From the NCBI GenBank assembly GCA_024195585.1, contig SWBL01000144.1, positions 1 through 64,000 on the forward strand: DNA of 64,000 bases, in the 5' to 3' direction. This DNA is from Aureobasidium sp. EXF-3400. Lineage: Eukaryota; Ascomycota; Dothideomycetes; Dothideales; Saccotheciaceae. The position numbers were made by a program, and so were the translations under genes. Position 1 is the first letter of the stretch. Every line of letters begins with the position of its first letter. Below are positions 1-9,776 of this stretch, piece after piece. Under the pieces are notes generated by a model. That model had not been told where the DNA came from and searched no databases. It saw nothing but the letters and a program-made list of their open reading frames with translations.

Positions 1-91
1 GCATCCCGTCCGCTCTGCCATACATAAGCAGTTGAACGGCAGATTAGTACTACGGTGGGTGACCACGTGGGAATCCCTGCTGCTGTATGTT
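1..91 (+). rRNA. 5S ribosomal RNA, 3' portion (5' end outside window)
   Basis: The window opens inside a 5S rRNA gene. The conserved CCCGTCCGCTCT block lies near position 5, the AGATTAGTAC loop E/helix region near 42, the GGTGGGTGACCAC block near 54, and the terminal GTATGT that would pair with the missing 5' end near 85-90. Pol III-type T runs follow at 90-93 and 96-102. About 28 nt of the usual 119 nt are missing to the left. Dispersed single 5S genes are normal in filamentous ascomycetes. Whether this copy is functional cannot be judged without the 5' end. Confidence 0.9.
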
Positions 92-102
92 TTGCTTTTT
101 TT
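90..102 (+). terminator. Pol III terminator of the 5S gene
   Basis: TTTT at 90-93 followed by a seven-T run at 96-102 lies directly after the 5S 3' end, as expected for RNA polymerase III termination. Confidence 0.7.
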
Positions 103-317
103 GCTCCTTGATTTATCATCTACGCCAACCATCAATCACAGCCTATCAGGCAAATATGTTTTCGCGTTACTCTCAAGAGATTGTGTTTAGCTTGAACGAT
201 GCGTTTGTATCATTCAAATATGTTTTTGTAGCATAAAAGTGATCACTGCCAGTTATCATCAGAATCTCTAGAAGAATGCCTCTATTGTATCAATCTATAC
301 CCATCACAGAAATAGTA

Positions 318-1424
318 CTAAGCAAAAAGGAGCCAGCTGAACAAACCAAGACCTCCAAAAGCCCACTGTTGGTGGTTGACTTGCCAAATCGACCCACCAC
401 TTGATGCCGAAGCGGAACTAGTGGAAGATGTGGTCGACGCTGGCAACGTTGTTGATGAAGAAGTCGTGGCTGAAGGAGTCGCGTTCACTGCATCCAGTGT
501 CCACTTGTCCCAGAAGTTCAAAAGAAGAGGCGTCGCATCGAATGAGCTTCCATTGGCGAGAGAAGGCCAATAATGACCAAGACCATGTACTCGGTAGTGC
601 ACGTTGATGTCTGGATATGTGTTGTTGCCGTAGTAATATCTGACTACGTCTTTATGGTAGAGCGAGGTCGATGTGTTTGAGGTACCAAGTCCATTGCGTT
701 CCGACCACTCTGTCATGAAATGGGGAAGATTAGGGAGACAACGATCGCGGCGAGGCCCACCGTCGTATGGTATTGTCTCATCAGCATCGCCATGGGTTGT
801 GAATATCGGGATCGGGGATCTGCTGGAGTTGCAAGGGATAGATACAGTCGCGGGGTTGCAATTATCCTCGCTGTCACCCTGATAATAAGCGCCGGAGATG
901 CCTCCGAAAGCTGCAAAGACCCCGGAAGCCTTGGGATGGCAGGCCAAAATATTGGCGGCAAAGGAACCGCCGTTTGACTTTCCTGCTGCATAGATTTTAT
1001 TGGTGTCCAAGCAATAGACGCTGGAGAGGTTGGTCAGGAGTTCAAGAGTGAAGTCGACATCATTGTAGCCCACAGCTTCCGGGTCGCCCTGCCATTGCTC
1101 ATCTATACCTTGTGGATAGACCACTAGATAGTTCGGATTCATGGTCTCATTGGACATTCCAGAAATCTCTTCTTGTTCCTGCCAAGTTCGTGTTCGGCCA
1201 TGGAAGGAGAAAGCAAGAGGGTTTGGTGTGTTTTCGTCGTAGGAGGTCGGGATGTGTAAGCCATATTCACGAACGGTTCCATTAGAAGTGACGAATTTCA
1301 GTGAGTTGGTGTTGCGAGCACCCCCGCGCTCTATCGAACCAGGGAGAGAATTGCGACATCCTGAGGTCGCAGCAGATTGGGCAGCTGCAGCGAAAACCGC
1401 TTGCAGGAGAGTGGTGTATTTCAT
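318..1424 (-). CDS. Secreted CE1/PHB-depolymerase-like esterase, probable GPI anchor
   Basis: A 368-residue alpha/beta-hydrolase of the LpqC / feruloyl-esterase / polyhydroxybutyrate-depolymerase type, expected to hydrolyse extracellular esters. The start is the ATG at 1424; the open frame continues three codons upstream only to a GTG. Residues 1-18 form a signal peptide. The nucleophile elbow G-K-S-N-G-G places Ser150. HGDADE near 211-216 supplies the acid and GLGHYWP gives His284. SFHG near 73-76 is the usual oxyanion segment. Residues 318-345 are a Ser/Thr-rich linker, followed by a hydrophobic C-terminus with no charged residue after it, which fits a GPI signal and a wall- or membrane-bound enzyme. 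It is transcribed away from the NLR-like gene. Single exon. The substrate (feruloyl, acetyl or polyester) cannot be decided from the sequence. Confidence 0.85.
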   Translation of the reverse strand: MKYTTLLQAVFAAAAQSAATSGCRNSLPGSIERGGARNTNSLKFVTSNGTVREYGLHIPTSYDENTPNPLAFSFHGRTRTWQEQEEISGMSNETMNPNYLVVYPQGIDEQWQGDPEAVGYNDVDFTLELLTNLSSVYCLDTNKIYAAGKSNGGSFAANILACHPKASGVFAAFGGISGAYYQGDSEDNCNPATVSIPCNSSRSPIPIFTTHGDADETIPYDGGPRRDRCLPNLPHFMTEWSERNGLGTSNTSTSLYHKDVVRYYYGNNTYPDINVHYRVHGLGHYWPSLANGSSFDATPLLLNFWDKWTLDAVNATPSATTSSSTTLPASTTSSTSSASASSGGSIWQVNHQQWAFGGLGLFSWLLFA

Positions 1425-2299
1425 GATTTGCACCGATGGCCTTTTCTCCAGACTAGGGATAGTAATGCGACTGGTGGATGAGAATTGATCTTAAGAAGTC
1501 GACACAGGACGAGAAGGCGCCCGCGGGGTCCGCAGCTTGTCCGTAGCTGGATATTCGAGCGAATCTGGCACTTCTCTCACACGTGTTGGTTGCTGTCTTG
1601 AGCTTGCTTCCGTATTGGTGCTCCAATATTTTGATTGTTGAATTGGCTTTTCAGCTCTTTCGAAAAGTGACGCCTTTTGGAGGTGCGTGTACGTGAATGG
1701 TTGAGGATGGGCTTGCGCGGCCTCCAACGAGACGGAGACGACGTCAAACCCCTTTGTCAGTGTCAGAACTCATGCTATCACCAGTGACGTGTAGCAATCC
1801 TCTACATGATCTATACTTGGATGACCGGAGCACTGCATTGACTGAGCAAGGCAGGAGCAATGGGAGATCCTACATGGTTGAACCTCGGGAATCCGATCGG
1901 TCGCAATTCCGCGGAGAGCGGCGATGACATGCGAAAACAATCCTCGTTACGCCAAACATGCCTGTTTGTTGACTGACACTAGAGACACGCGAAATAATGC
2001 TTCGAAATGTTAAGTAGGTTCCAAGAACACCGCGGTTCACGTCGCTGCAGTTTCAACAAATGTGCGAAGAGTCCACGGTCGTTGATCAGTCATCGTGCAT
2101 CAGTAATCATGCAGTATGCAAGCCTCCAAAGCTGACGGCGCGTGATTGCTTGTCGAGGCTGGTACAGAGTACTGACCCGACTGCGCCTTGGGCACGATCA
2201 AGAGCGAACACCTGTGCCCTCTAGCATTGCGTCCAGCTCTGTTGTGATACCTTGACGACAAGTTTGACGTCGCCCTCCGATCCTATGCGATAGATCTCA
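1425..2299. other. Intergenic divergent promoter region (esterase / NLR-like)
   Basis: 875 bp between two divergently transcribed genes, so both promoters must lie here. A CCAAT is visible at about 1622. No convincing gene, tRNA or repeat was found; the short open frames lack recognisable content. Confidence 0.5.
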
Positions 2300-5200
2300 A
2301 TGGGACCCGAAACGCGAGATGACTTCCGAGTCGCTATCATTTGTGCTTTGCCTCTGGAAGCCGCCGCTGTCCTGGATTTGTTCGACCAGCGTTACGATAA
2401 GGATGGAAGTAAATATGGCAAGCAACAGGGGGATACCAACGCCTACACGTTCGGGCGCATCGGCGGACACGATATTGTCCTAGTCCATATGCCAGGAATG
2501 GGTGTATACGACGCAACCCGGGTCGCATCCAACATCCGACTGAGCTTCAGAGAGGTCAGACTTGCTCTCGTTGTCGGTGTATGTGGTGGTGCCCCTCTCA
2601 AACAACCAATCATTCTTGGAGATATCATTATCAGTGACTCGGTCATCGAATTCTACACTGGAAGACAGTATCCGGACGGCATTCAAGCAAGAAGAGGAGT
2701 CAAACACACGCTCGGAAGACCGAACCCCGAAATCAGAGCGCACCTCAGCAAGCTCGAGATTCCACAGATCCGGCAAGAACTGGAAGGCGAGATCCAGCAG
2801 AACCTGGCAGAATTGCGCAAGAAAAGTGACACAGCGCAATATCCAGGTGCCGAGCTTGATAGACTGTTCGCGGCCTCATACCGACACATGCATCGAATAG
2901 AACCTCCATCACAAGAGTGCCTCTGCACATTGTCTCGGTCGAACAATGATCCAGTGTGTAGTGAGGCACTGGCGTCAAGCTGCGATGTGCTTGGGTGTGA
3001 TGTTGAAGCATCAGGAACACCGTCTCGGCGCATGCGATTCGCTTCTGGAGTTCCTAAGCCTCTCGTGCATATAGGCACCGTCGGCGGAACCAGTGTTATG
3101 AAGTCTGGTGAACATCGCGATATCATTGCTAGAGAGAACGACATAATCGCTTTCGAGATGGAAGGAGCCGGCGTATGGGAAGATTTGCCTTGTATCATCA
3201 TCAAAGGTGTTTGCGACTATGCAGATAGCCATAAGAACAAGATATGGCAAAGTTATGCAGCAGCGGCGGCAGCCTCGGCTGCAAAGGCATTTCTTGATTA
3301 CTGGATCTCTGGACCGCGCAACTCGGTCGCAGCAGAAGGTTCGTCCAGGAAACGGCCACGTTCAATCAGCGACGAAGATGATGCCAGGCCGTCGAGAAGA
3401 GTACGTCAACAGTCGCTCGCCAGAAGGCAGAGTTCAATGTCTGACCTACACAGGACTGATGAAACGAACTCCACACCTTTGGACCCAGCGCTGGGTGATT
3501 TCAATGCACGGCAATTGCGGCTAGATGCTCTGAGCTTCGAACAGCTTGATACTCGTCATGCTACAATTAAAGCTGCGCATGCTGCTACGTGCGAGTGGCT
3601 ACTGAACAAATCCGAGTATACGAACTGGCAGGACGAGGAAAAGCTTCATGAGCATCACGGTTTCCTATGGATCAAAGGAAAGCCTGGTGCAGGTAAATCA
3701 ACAATCATGAAATTTGCCTATACAAACGCGGAAAAGAATTCCAGAGGCTCGGTGGCTGTCTCCTATTTCTTCAACGCCAGAGGCAATGCTTTGGAAAAGT
3801 CCACTCGTGGGATGTACCGCTCTCTCATGTTTCAGCTGCTCAGCAAACTGCCCAAACTCCAAGTGGTCCTTGACACAACTGAAGCTGCTAATTTACAAAA
3901 GACTTCTCCCGACGTGTGGAACATCGAGACTCTGCAGTCACTTTTCCGTCAGGCTATCGAAAGGCTTGACGACCAGCATCTCACTTGCTTTGTCGACGCG
4001 CTCGATGAATGTGATAACAACGAAGACCAAGTGCGAGAGATGATTGCTTTCTTCGAGGAGCTGGGAGAATTTGCAGTCAAGAACAAAGTTCGATTGCTCG
4101 TGTGCTTCTCTAGCCGACACTATCCACACATCACGATCGACAAAGGTATCGAGTTAACTCTCGAAGTCCAACAAGGTCATTCTGATGATATCACAAGATA
4201 CATCAACTCGAAACTGAAGGCCGAACGTAGTGAACGTAGTAAACGTGTTGAGCAAATCAAGACCGACGTCCAGAAGAAATCACAAGGTATATTCTTGTGG
4301 GTCGTACTTGTGGTACCGATGCTTCAAAAAGCATACGACGAGGGGAAAGTACACGCTCTGGGTGAGTGTCTCAAAACGATCCCGAAAGACCTCGATGAGT
4401 TGTTCCACGATATCCTGAGCAGGGATGCTCGGAACATGGAGAATTTGGTACCCTGCTTAAGATGGGTTTTGTACGCAGAACGCCCACTGAGCCCCAGAGA
4501 GCTATACTTTGCGATTTTATCTGCATCAGAGTCTGGTCCAGTGACAGCGTGGGACCCTGAGGATGTTACACCAGAGGACATCAACAGGTTTATCCTAAGC
4601 TCATCCAAGGGCCTTGCTGAACCAACGCGGAGCAGAACTCCGACCATTCAGTTCATTCACGAGTCTGTAAGAGATTTTCTCCTGAAGGAGAAAGGGTTGG
4701 CAGTGCTTCAAATGGGCGTAGACTACACTTCGGCTGGACCTATACACGACTCTCTAAAGGAACACTGTCAGCGCTATTTCTTCAGCGTCTCAACAAATCA
4801 CTGTATAGAATCTCCTGACAGCACCACGAAAATGTTCCCGCTCTTGGATTACTCGATTCGTTATGTCTTCCGGCATGCCGAGCTTGCTGTTAGCCATGGC
4901 ACACCGCAAGATATCTTCTTAAGGGACTTCCCACTTGGAGAATGGATCTCTTTACACGACCATATTGAGCAATACAAAATTCGTCGACACGGCACCGGAA
5001 CAAGCTTACTGTACATTCTTACACAGATGAACCTCATACGTCTCGTTGGAGTCGAGATCAGCCATAGCCAGTCGATCAATGCCAAAGGTGGGCGATACGA
5101 TTTCCCTATCATAGCAGCCGCAGCTTTAGGCAACACAAGGATACTGGAACTGCTTCTCAAGCACGGTGCCGATCCCGACAAGAGTGGTAGAGTATACAAA

Positions 5201-6571
5201 CATGCTCTTTTTGCAGCTGTTGACAAGTGCAACGCGCCTGCTCTTGAAGTGCTGATAGATTATGAAGCTATATCTCCTGTAAAGTCGACCGAGTTCTTTT
5301 TCTCAGCTCTGCTAAGCCTGGCTGTAAAGAGGAAGAACGTGTTGATGATAAAGCTACTCTTGCAGTATCGCGAAGGTTCAGCGGCAGAAGGGGTCTCCGC
5401 GCCCCAGCAATTCAGAAGTCTCGTCGAGGACGCCATCGACAATGAAAGTGATGAGATCTTCCAAATGTTGATCGAGTCCGGGGTCATCGGTCCTACCCTT
5501 CGTGATCATCGTTGTTTTGCATTGGTTAAGGCTTCAACAAATGGCAAGGAGGCTATTGTTCGCATGTTTCTTGACAAGTCTGGACCCTGCTACGCTGGTG
5601 ACGATGCAATCTTTTCTGGTCAACCACTTCTAGCGGCCGCAAACCACAATCACGAGGCCATCGTGCGTATGCTAGTTGACAACGGCGCAGATATCAACAC
5701 GTTGGACAGAGACGGTAGCATTCCACTCCATCTTGCTTGTGGAAAGGGAAACAAGGCCATCGTGCGTATCTTGCTCGACAACGGCGTAGACGTCAACATG
5801 TTGGACAGCCACGGTCGCACTGGGCTCCATTGGGCTTGTGATAAGACACAGGAGGCCATCGTGGGTATCCTGCTCGACAACGGCGTAGACGTCAACACGA
5901 TGGACAGAGACGGTCGCACTGGATTCCATTGGGCTTGTTATCGGACAAGCGAGGCCATCGTACGTGCTCTGCTCGACAAAGGTGCAGACGTTAACGCAAT
6001 GGACCAATCCGGTCGTACTGGACTCCATTGGGCTTGTCGCTGGGGATGTGAGGCCATCGTGCGTATTCTGCTTGTCAAAGGTGCAGACGTTAACGCAATG
6101 GACCAATCCGGTCGCACCGGACTCTATCACGCTTGTGACTGGGGAAGTGAGGCCATCGTGCGTATTCTGCTTCACGAAGGTGCAGATATCAACCGAGGAG
6201 ATTCACGGTTTGCCGTATTTGTCAATCATCTTGTATCAAGTGACGTGCGTGAGAATATCATGTCTACATTGCTCAAGTACGGCGCTGATCCAAACCAATA
6301 CTCGCTAGACCGCGACCTGCTTCTGCATAGAGCTTTGGCTATGGGCATGAACAAAATCGTCAAGCTTCTGCTCGATCATGGCGCGGACGTGGATATAGCA
6401 TCGTCCAAGTACGAAAATGCCTCTAGTGCACTGGACTCCTGTGACGATCCATGGAAGCGTGCTGCATGTAAGGCTTTGCTCAGGGGGAAAAGTGTGGAGC
6501 GGTCTTTAGTGCCGTACTTGACCTGGGTGGACGGGATTGCATACCTCAACTATACGCAACAGACGTCTTAA
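2300..6571 (+). CDS. NLR-like STAND protein: nucleoside phosphorylase domain, NACHT, ankyrin repeats
   Basis: A 1423-residue single-exon protein with the tripartite layout of fungal NOD-like receptors. Residues 9-330 form a PNP/UDP-phosphorylase-like domain (VAIICALPLEAAAV at the N-terminus, FEMEGAGVW near 285 and GVCDYADSHK near 300 are family hallmarks). A basic linker follows (KRPR, RRVRQQ near 350-370). The NACHT NTPase has Walker A GKPGAGKST at about 460 and a Walker B-like CFVDALDEC near 562. Residues about 930-1400 hold ankyrin repeats, six of them on an exact 99-bp period. In characterised fungal relatives such proteins are linked to non-self recognition and regulated cell death; that role is inferred here. 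The PNP domain may act as effector by cleaving nucleosides or nucleotides. Cytosolic location is likely because there is no signal peptide or membrane segment. Confidence 0.93.
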   Translation: MGPETRDDFRVAIICALPLEAAAVLDLFDQRYDKDGSKYGKQQGDTNAYTFGRIGGHDIVLVHMPGMGVYDATRVASNIRLSFREVRLALVVGVCGGAPLKQPIILGDIIISDSVIEFYTGRQYPDGIQARRGVKHTLGRPNPEIRAHLSKLEIPQIRQELEGEIQQNLAELRKKSDTAQYPGAELDRLFAASYRHMHRIEPPSQECLCTLSRSNNDPVCSEALASSCDVLGCDVEASGTPSRRMRFASGVPKPLVHIGTVGGTSVMKSGEHRDIIARENDIIAFEMEGAGVWEDLPCIIIKGVCDYADSHKNKIWQSYAAAAAASAAKAFLDYWISGPRNSVAAEGSSRKRPRSISDEDDARPSRRVRQQSLARRQSSMSDLHRTDETNSTPLDPALGDFNARQLRLDALSFEQLDTRHATIKAAHAATCEWLLNKSEYTNWQDEEKLHEHHGFLWIKGKPGAGKSTIMKFAYTNAEKNSRGSVAVSYFFNARGNALEKSTRGMYRSLMFQLLSKLPKLQVVLDTTEAANLQKTSPDVWNIETLQSLFRQAIERLDDQHLTCFVDALDECDNNEDQVREMIAFFEELGEFAVKNKVRLLVCFSSRHYPHITIDKGIELTLEVQQGHSDDITRYINSKLKAERSERSKRVEQIKTDVQKKSQGIFLWVVLVVPMLQKAYDEGKVHALGECLKTIPKDLDELFHDILSRDARNMENLVPCLRWVLYAERPLSPRELYFAILSASESGPVTAWDPEDVTPEDINRFILSSSKGLAEPTRSRTPTIQFIHESVRDFLLKEKGLAVLQMGVDYTSAGPIHDSLKEHCQRYFFSVSTNHCIESPDSTTKMFPLLDYSIRYVFRHAELAVSHGTPQDIFLRDFPLGEWISLHDHIEQYKIRRHGTGTSLLYILTQMNLIRLVGVEISHSQSINAKGGRYDFPIIAAAALGNTRILELLLKHGADPDKSGRVYKHALFAAVDKCNAPALEVLIDYEAISPVKSTEFFFSALLSLAVKRKNVLMIKLLLQYREGSAAEGVSAPQQFRSLVEDAIDNESDEIFQMLIESGVIGPTLRDHRCFALVKASTNGKEAIVRMFLDKSGPCYAGDDAIFSGQPLLAAANHNHEAIVRMLVDNGADINTLDRDGSIPLHLACGKGNKAIVRILLDNGVDVNMLDSHGRTGLHWACDKTQEAIVGILLDNGVDVNTMDRDGRTGFHWACYRTSEAIVRALLDKGADVNAMDQSGRTGLHWACRWGCEAIVRILLVKGADVNAMDQSGRTGLYHACDWGSEAIVRILLHEGADINRGDSRFAVFVNHLVSSDVRENIMSTLLKYGADPNQYSLDRDLLLHRALAMGMNKIVKLLLDHGADVDIASSKYENASSALDSCDDPWKRAACKALLRGKSVERSLVPYLTWVDGIAYLNYTQQTS
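5654..6247 (+). repeat. Six tandem 99-bp ankyrin-coding units
   Basis: A GAGGCCATCGTGCGT-type motif (AAGGCC in the second copy) recurs at 5654, 5753, 5852, 5951, 6050 and 6149, exactly 99 bp (33 codons) apart. Each encodes an EAIVRxLLD helix followed by G-D/V-DVN and a GRTGLHWAC turn. The fourth to sixth units are close to identical over long stretches, including the segment around ATGGACCAATCCGGTCG, which implies recent duplication or gene conversion within the array. The flanking ankyrin repeats are clearly more diverged. Confidence 0.9.
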
Positions 6572-7376
6572 GATCTGTCGTTGTACGACCATCTGCGGAA
6601 CGAAGCTACCGGAGTTGGAGGTTACAAGTGCAAGCATCCTGTTCTCACGAAAGAGAATAGACATGGTTTAGTCATAAAGATCAGGGATCAGAGGTGATGG
6701 TTGTTGCACATGCATCATTTTGATTAGATATGTGAAACTTGGAAGCCTCGAAAAGAACTTGCGTCGTTCTGGTCTGTTCGACATGGACTTCAATTGTCGT
6801 GGACGGCTGACTCCTTCCAAGTGCCTCTGCAAGCATATCTCCTTTCTTACAATCCATGCTTCCTCTCTGTTCCCTTACTCTCTGATCTCTATCATCAACT
6901 ACACATGAGTGCAAGCTTTGTCTCCAAAATAAACAATATTAGTGATCGATGAAGGAAGTTCTTGAAATCTCAGTCAGCTATTTTATCATCATGGCTTCGT
7001 TGTCTGTTAGCCCCATTGATCCCTATACATATGGACGAGTTCTACTTACAGACCACAAGATTGAGAGGGCTTGCAGTGCAAAATAAGCTAGCAAGGTAGA
7101 TCTGTGGACTGCTCTCAGGACAAGAACTGGTTTCCTTCTCCTCCCGTGAGAGATAAAGCAATGCTCTGGGTAATACTGATCTGGACTGAACTTGTGAATG
7201 TAAACACCTCTCCTCGGTCAGATCTCTGGTTCTCAAGATCAAGCGTCTTTATCTTTTCGAAGAGGACGTTAGTGTCACAAATGTTGGCACAATTGGAGAT
7301 AGAAAGTTTTGAATCGTCTTGTCACATTCTGTACTGCTACGGCTCATATAAACCCTCCTTTGCTACTGAAAGTAGC
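6572..7376. other. Intergenic region, convergent 3' ends
   Basis: 805 bp between the 3' ends of the NLR-like gene and the zinc-knuckle gene. It contains AT-rich 3' flanking sequence. No supported gene was seen. Confidence 0.5.
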
Positions 7377-9272
7377 TCACTTCAGCTGCGGTGTCTTCCA
7401 GAGGTAATGTTCATCCTTGTACGGAAGCTTGACAACCTCCGTGTAGTTAGCACAAGAGGGAGCAAGATGGTCATGTTCCGCGCAAATCCAGCAACGCTTC
7501 GCCCTCTCCGAACGATCAAGTCCGAAGAATTGGAGCGTCTCACGACGTCCATTTATGTAAATGTCCACAGCAAAGCCGTCACGATCAAGAGGCTCTTCAA
7601 AGACTACCACCCATTTCTGAGTAAATCTGGTGTTGTGGGTTTGACGCCGCAAGATGAATTTCGCAGGGTGCAACTTGTGGGCAATCGCACCGATCAGGTC
7701 GATTTCAATTTTTGGTGTAATGAGGGAAGCTTTTTCGACGAGGCCAAAGAACTGGAAGGACTGGTTGGGCGCATAGGTGAGCACAGGAGTTTCGATGTCG
7801 TGCAATAAAGCCTTTCTTCCAAGCGACTTGCGTAGATCTCCGAGAGTTCGGAAGTGCAGTATCCATGTGCGATCATCGGAAGGGCAGGGCGTGGCATCTC
7901 GAGCATAGATATCGTTAATATCGCAAGCTCTGAGAATGATTGGCTTTTGACGAGCTATGTTTCCAAGAGAAGGCTCCTTGACCACGATTTTAGCCTGGAA
8001 CAGGGGCACGTTGCGTGGACCTGTTGGAGGCTGGACGTCGTTACCGAGAGTTGATGATCTGCGGTGTTCGGGTGATGACGAGGTCGAAAAGACGTCGTTG
8101 GTGGGCTTACGAGGGAGTTCAACATTCGTCTCCAATCGGGGACGTTTCAAAGGAGCCTGATTCGAGCCGGTAGCGATCTTGAACTGAATTGGCATTGTGG
8201 CCAGTTTCGATGGACACGGTGAATTGGTATGCTGGGCACGATTACTGGCCGACTCGGTGGGTGTAGGGGCGAAACGAGTAGGACGTCTCGGTCTGACGAC
8301 TTCCGAAGAGTCGGTATTTAGCATTGGCGACTCGAGGGAAGATTGCAGCGGACTTGATATTATCATGGTGGCGGCAGAAGACTTTCTTGAACTCAATGGA
8401 TCGGCCAGACTGTCAGCTCGTGGCTTTGTATTCTTCTCCGATCCCGAGGCCCAGCCTGGAGGCCTTGAAAGATCTGATGGTGCCGATGGTACTTGTAGGG
8501 GAGCAGCTGGGACGAGTTCTTGAGGCGAAACGTCATGGTTCTTGGTCATCTGGGCGACAGGTGCGACGGACACTGAATTCTGGATTGCGGATTCGGCAAT
8601 ACGTTGCTTCGGGCCATCTTCCGGTATCAACATCTTGGGCTGAGTACGAGGAAACACACGCTCGACGGCTCTGATCAAGTAGTTCTTAACTTCCCTGTCA
8701 AGGTAGCGGCCGTGAATTCTCTGACTCTCAGCGAGCATGGTGCGGATTGAGTCGGCCAGAGCTTTGGGTGTGGCCAAGGTAGTGGACGCATGCTTGACAC
8801 GAGACTGTGTCCAAAAGGGTTCGCGGGCATCTCTGAGATCATGGATGGCGTCTGGAGTAGCTCCGCAAGACTTGTATGCTGCTACGACTTTGTTCCACCT
8901 CTTGTCACCGGACCACAATGATTCGTCCTGGCAGAGGTCGACGATACGTTCCATGTGAGCGAGCGAGTCTTCGGCGGGACGATCTGACTGCGTCCAGTCG
9001 AACATGTCTTTGGCAGCCTGTTGCAAGTCGTCATTGTCGCCTTGCTCAGCCTTTGGTAGGGGAGCCAGTGAACTCGGAATAAGAGGATCACTGTACTTTG
9101 CCCACGGTGTTGGTCGTCGCTGAGAAATATGACTCGCGGCTTGAAGGCATTTGCTGTCTTCTTGTTCTGCGGGTGGGGGAGATGTCGATTGGTTTGTCGA
9201 GCTGTCAGAGACCGAGGGCTCTCGCTTGCGTTTCTTGCCCCAAGGCGGCGTCACGTCGTATCTCGTAGGCAT
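7377..9272 (-). CDS. Unrecognised 631-aa protein with C-terminal CCHC zinc knuckle
   Basis: Single exon starting at the ATG at 9272; the open frame continues upstream only to a TTG. The N-terminus is basic and nuclear-looking (KKRKREP near residue 12), followed by a long Ser/Pro-rich, low-complexity region to about 420. The last 200 residues look folded and end in a perfect CX2CX4HX4C zinc knuckle (C-W-I-C ... H ... C) at about 593-606. A compact domain followed by AKRC and a CCHC knuckle resembles Gag-like or LINE ORF1-like nucleic-acid-binding proteins, so this could be a domesticated or relic transposon protein, but no reverse transcriptase or integrase is present nearby. A cellular RNA-binding protein is the alternative. 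Function is not recognised. Confidence 0.7.
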   Translation of the reverse strand: MPTRYDVTPPWGKKRKREPSVSDSSTNQSTSPPPAEQEDSKCLQAASHISQRRPTPWAKYSDPLIPSSLAPLPKAEQGDNDDLQQAAKDMFDWTQSDRPAEDSLAHMERIVDLCQDESLWSGDKRWNKVVAAYKSCGATPDAIHDLRDAREPFWTQSRVKHASTTLATPKALADSIRTMLAESQRIHGRYLDREVKNYLIRAVERVFPRTQPKMLIPEDGPKQRIAESAIQNSVSVAPVAQMTKNHDVSPQELVPAAPLQVPSAPSDLSRPPGWASGSEKNTKPRADSLADPLSSRKSSAATMIISSPLQSSLESPMLNTDSSEVVRPRRPTRFAPTPTESASNRAQHTNSPCPSKLATMPIQFKIATGSNQAPLKRPRLETNVELPRKPTNDVFSTSSSPEHRRSSTLGNDVQPPTGPRNVPLFQAKIVVKEPSLGNIARQKPIILRACDINDIYARDATPCPSDDRTWILHFRTLGDLRKSLGRKALLHDIETPVLTYAPNQSFQFFGLVEKASLITPKIEIDLIGAIAHKLHPAKFILRRQTHNTRFTQKWVVVFEEPLDRDGFAVDIYINGRRETLQFFGLDRSERAKRCWICAEHDHLAPSCANYTEVVKLPYKDEHYLWKTPQLK

Positions 9273-9776
9273 GGTGCATGCGAATGCTCGCGTAAACAAA
9301 GTTCAAGGTCAGAGCTGGGGAGAGTTTGCTGCTGAGGAGTAGCTTTCTGAGATGTGTTTGTTGTCTATTGAAAGACGAACGAGTTGGTCGACAGACAATG
9401 TAAAGACATCGCGAATACCGTCGAGTGTTGTAAGTTTTCGTTTGACATTTCCCATCGAGTTGACTGCACATGGCGGCAACTCGCAGCTGGCTGTTCGTTC
9501 GAGTTGCAGTAGCTGCCTGCAAACTTACCACCTCATCACCTTACCTGTCACTTTTCTCCCTTTTATGTCTCCGTAACCAGTGCTTATCCCATACACGCGA
9601 TGCATGGCTGGTCTGTTGAGCGACAAGAACAGGAATTGCTTGCAGCGGAAGGTGCCTTCCATATGGCGACTGATCTAAAGCTCTCCAGGGTGAATTGAGC
9701 AGCGGGGGCTTTGATTGGCTTCTGTCGGTCAGAGCGACTGATTCATGCATCATCCGCTTCCATCGGTCAAAGCAGT
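9273..9776. other. Intergenic region upstream of the zinc-knuckle gene
   Basis: 504 bp that should contain the promoter of the minus-strand gene starting at 9272. No element stands out. Confidence 0.4.
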
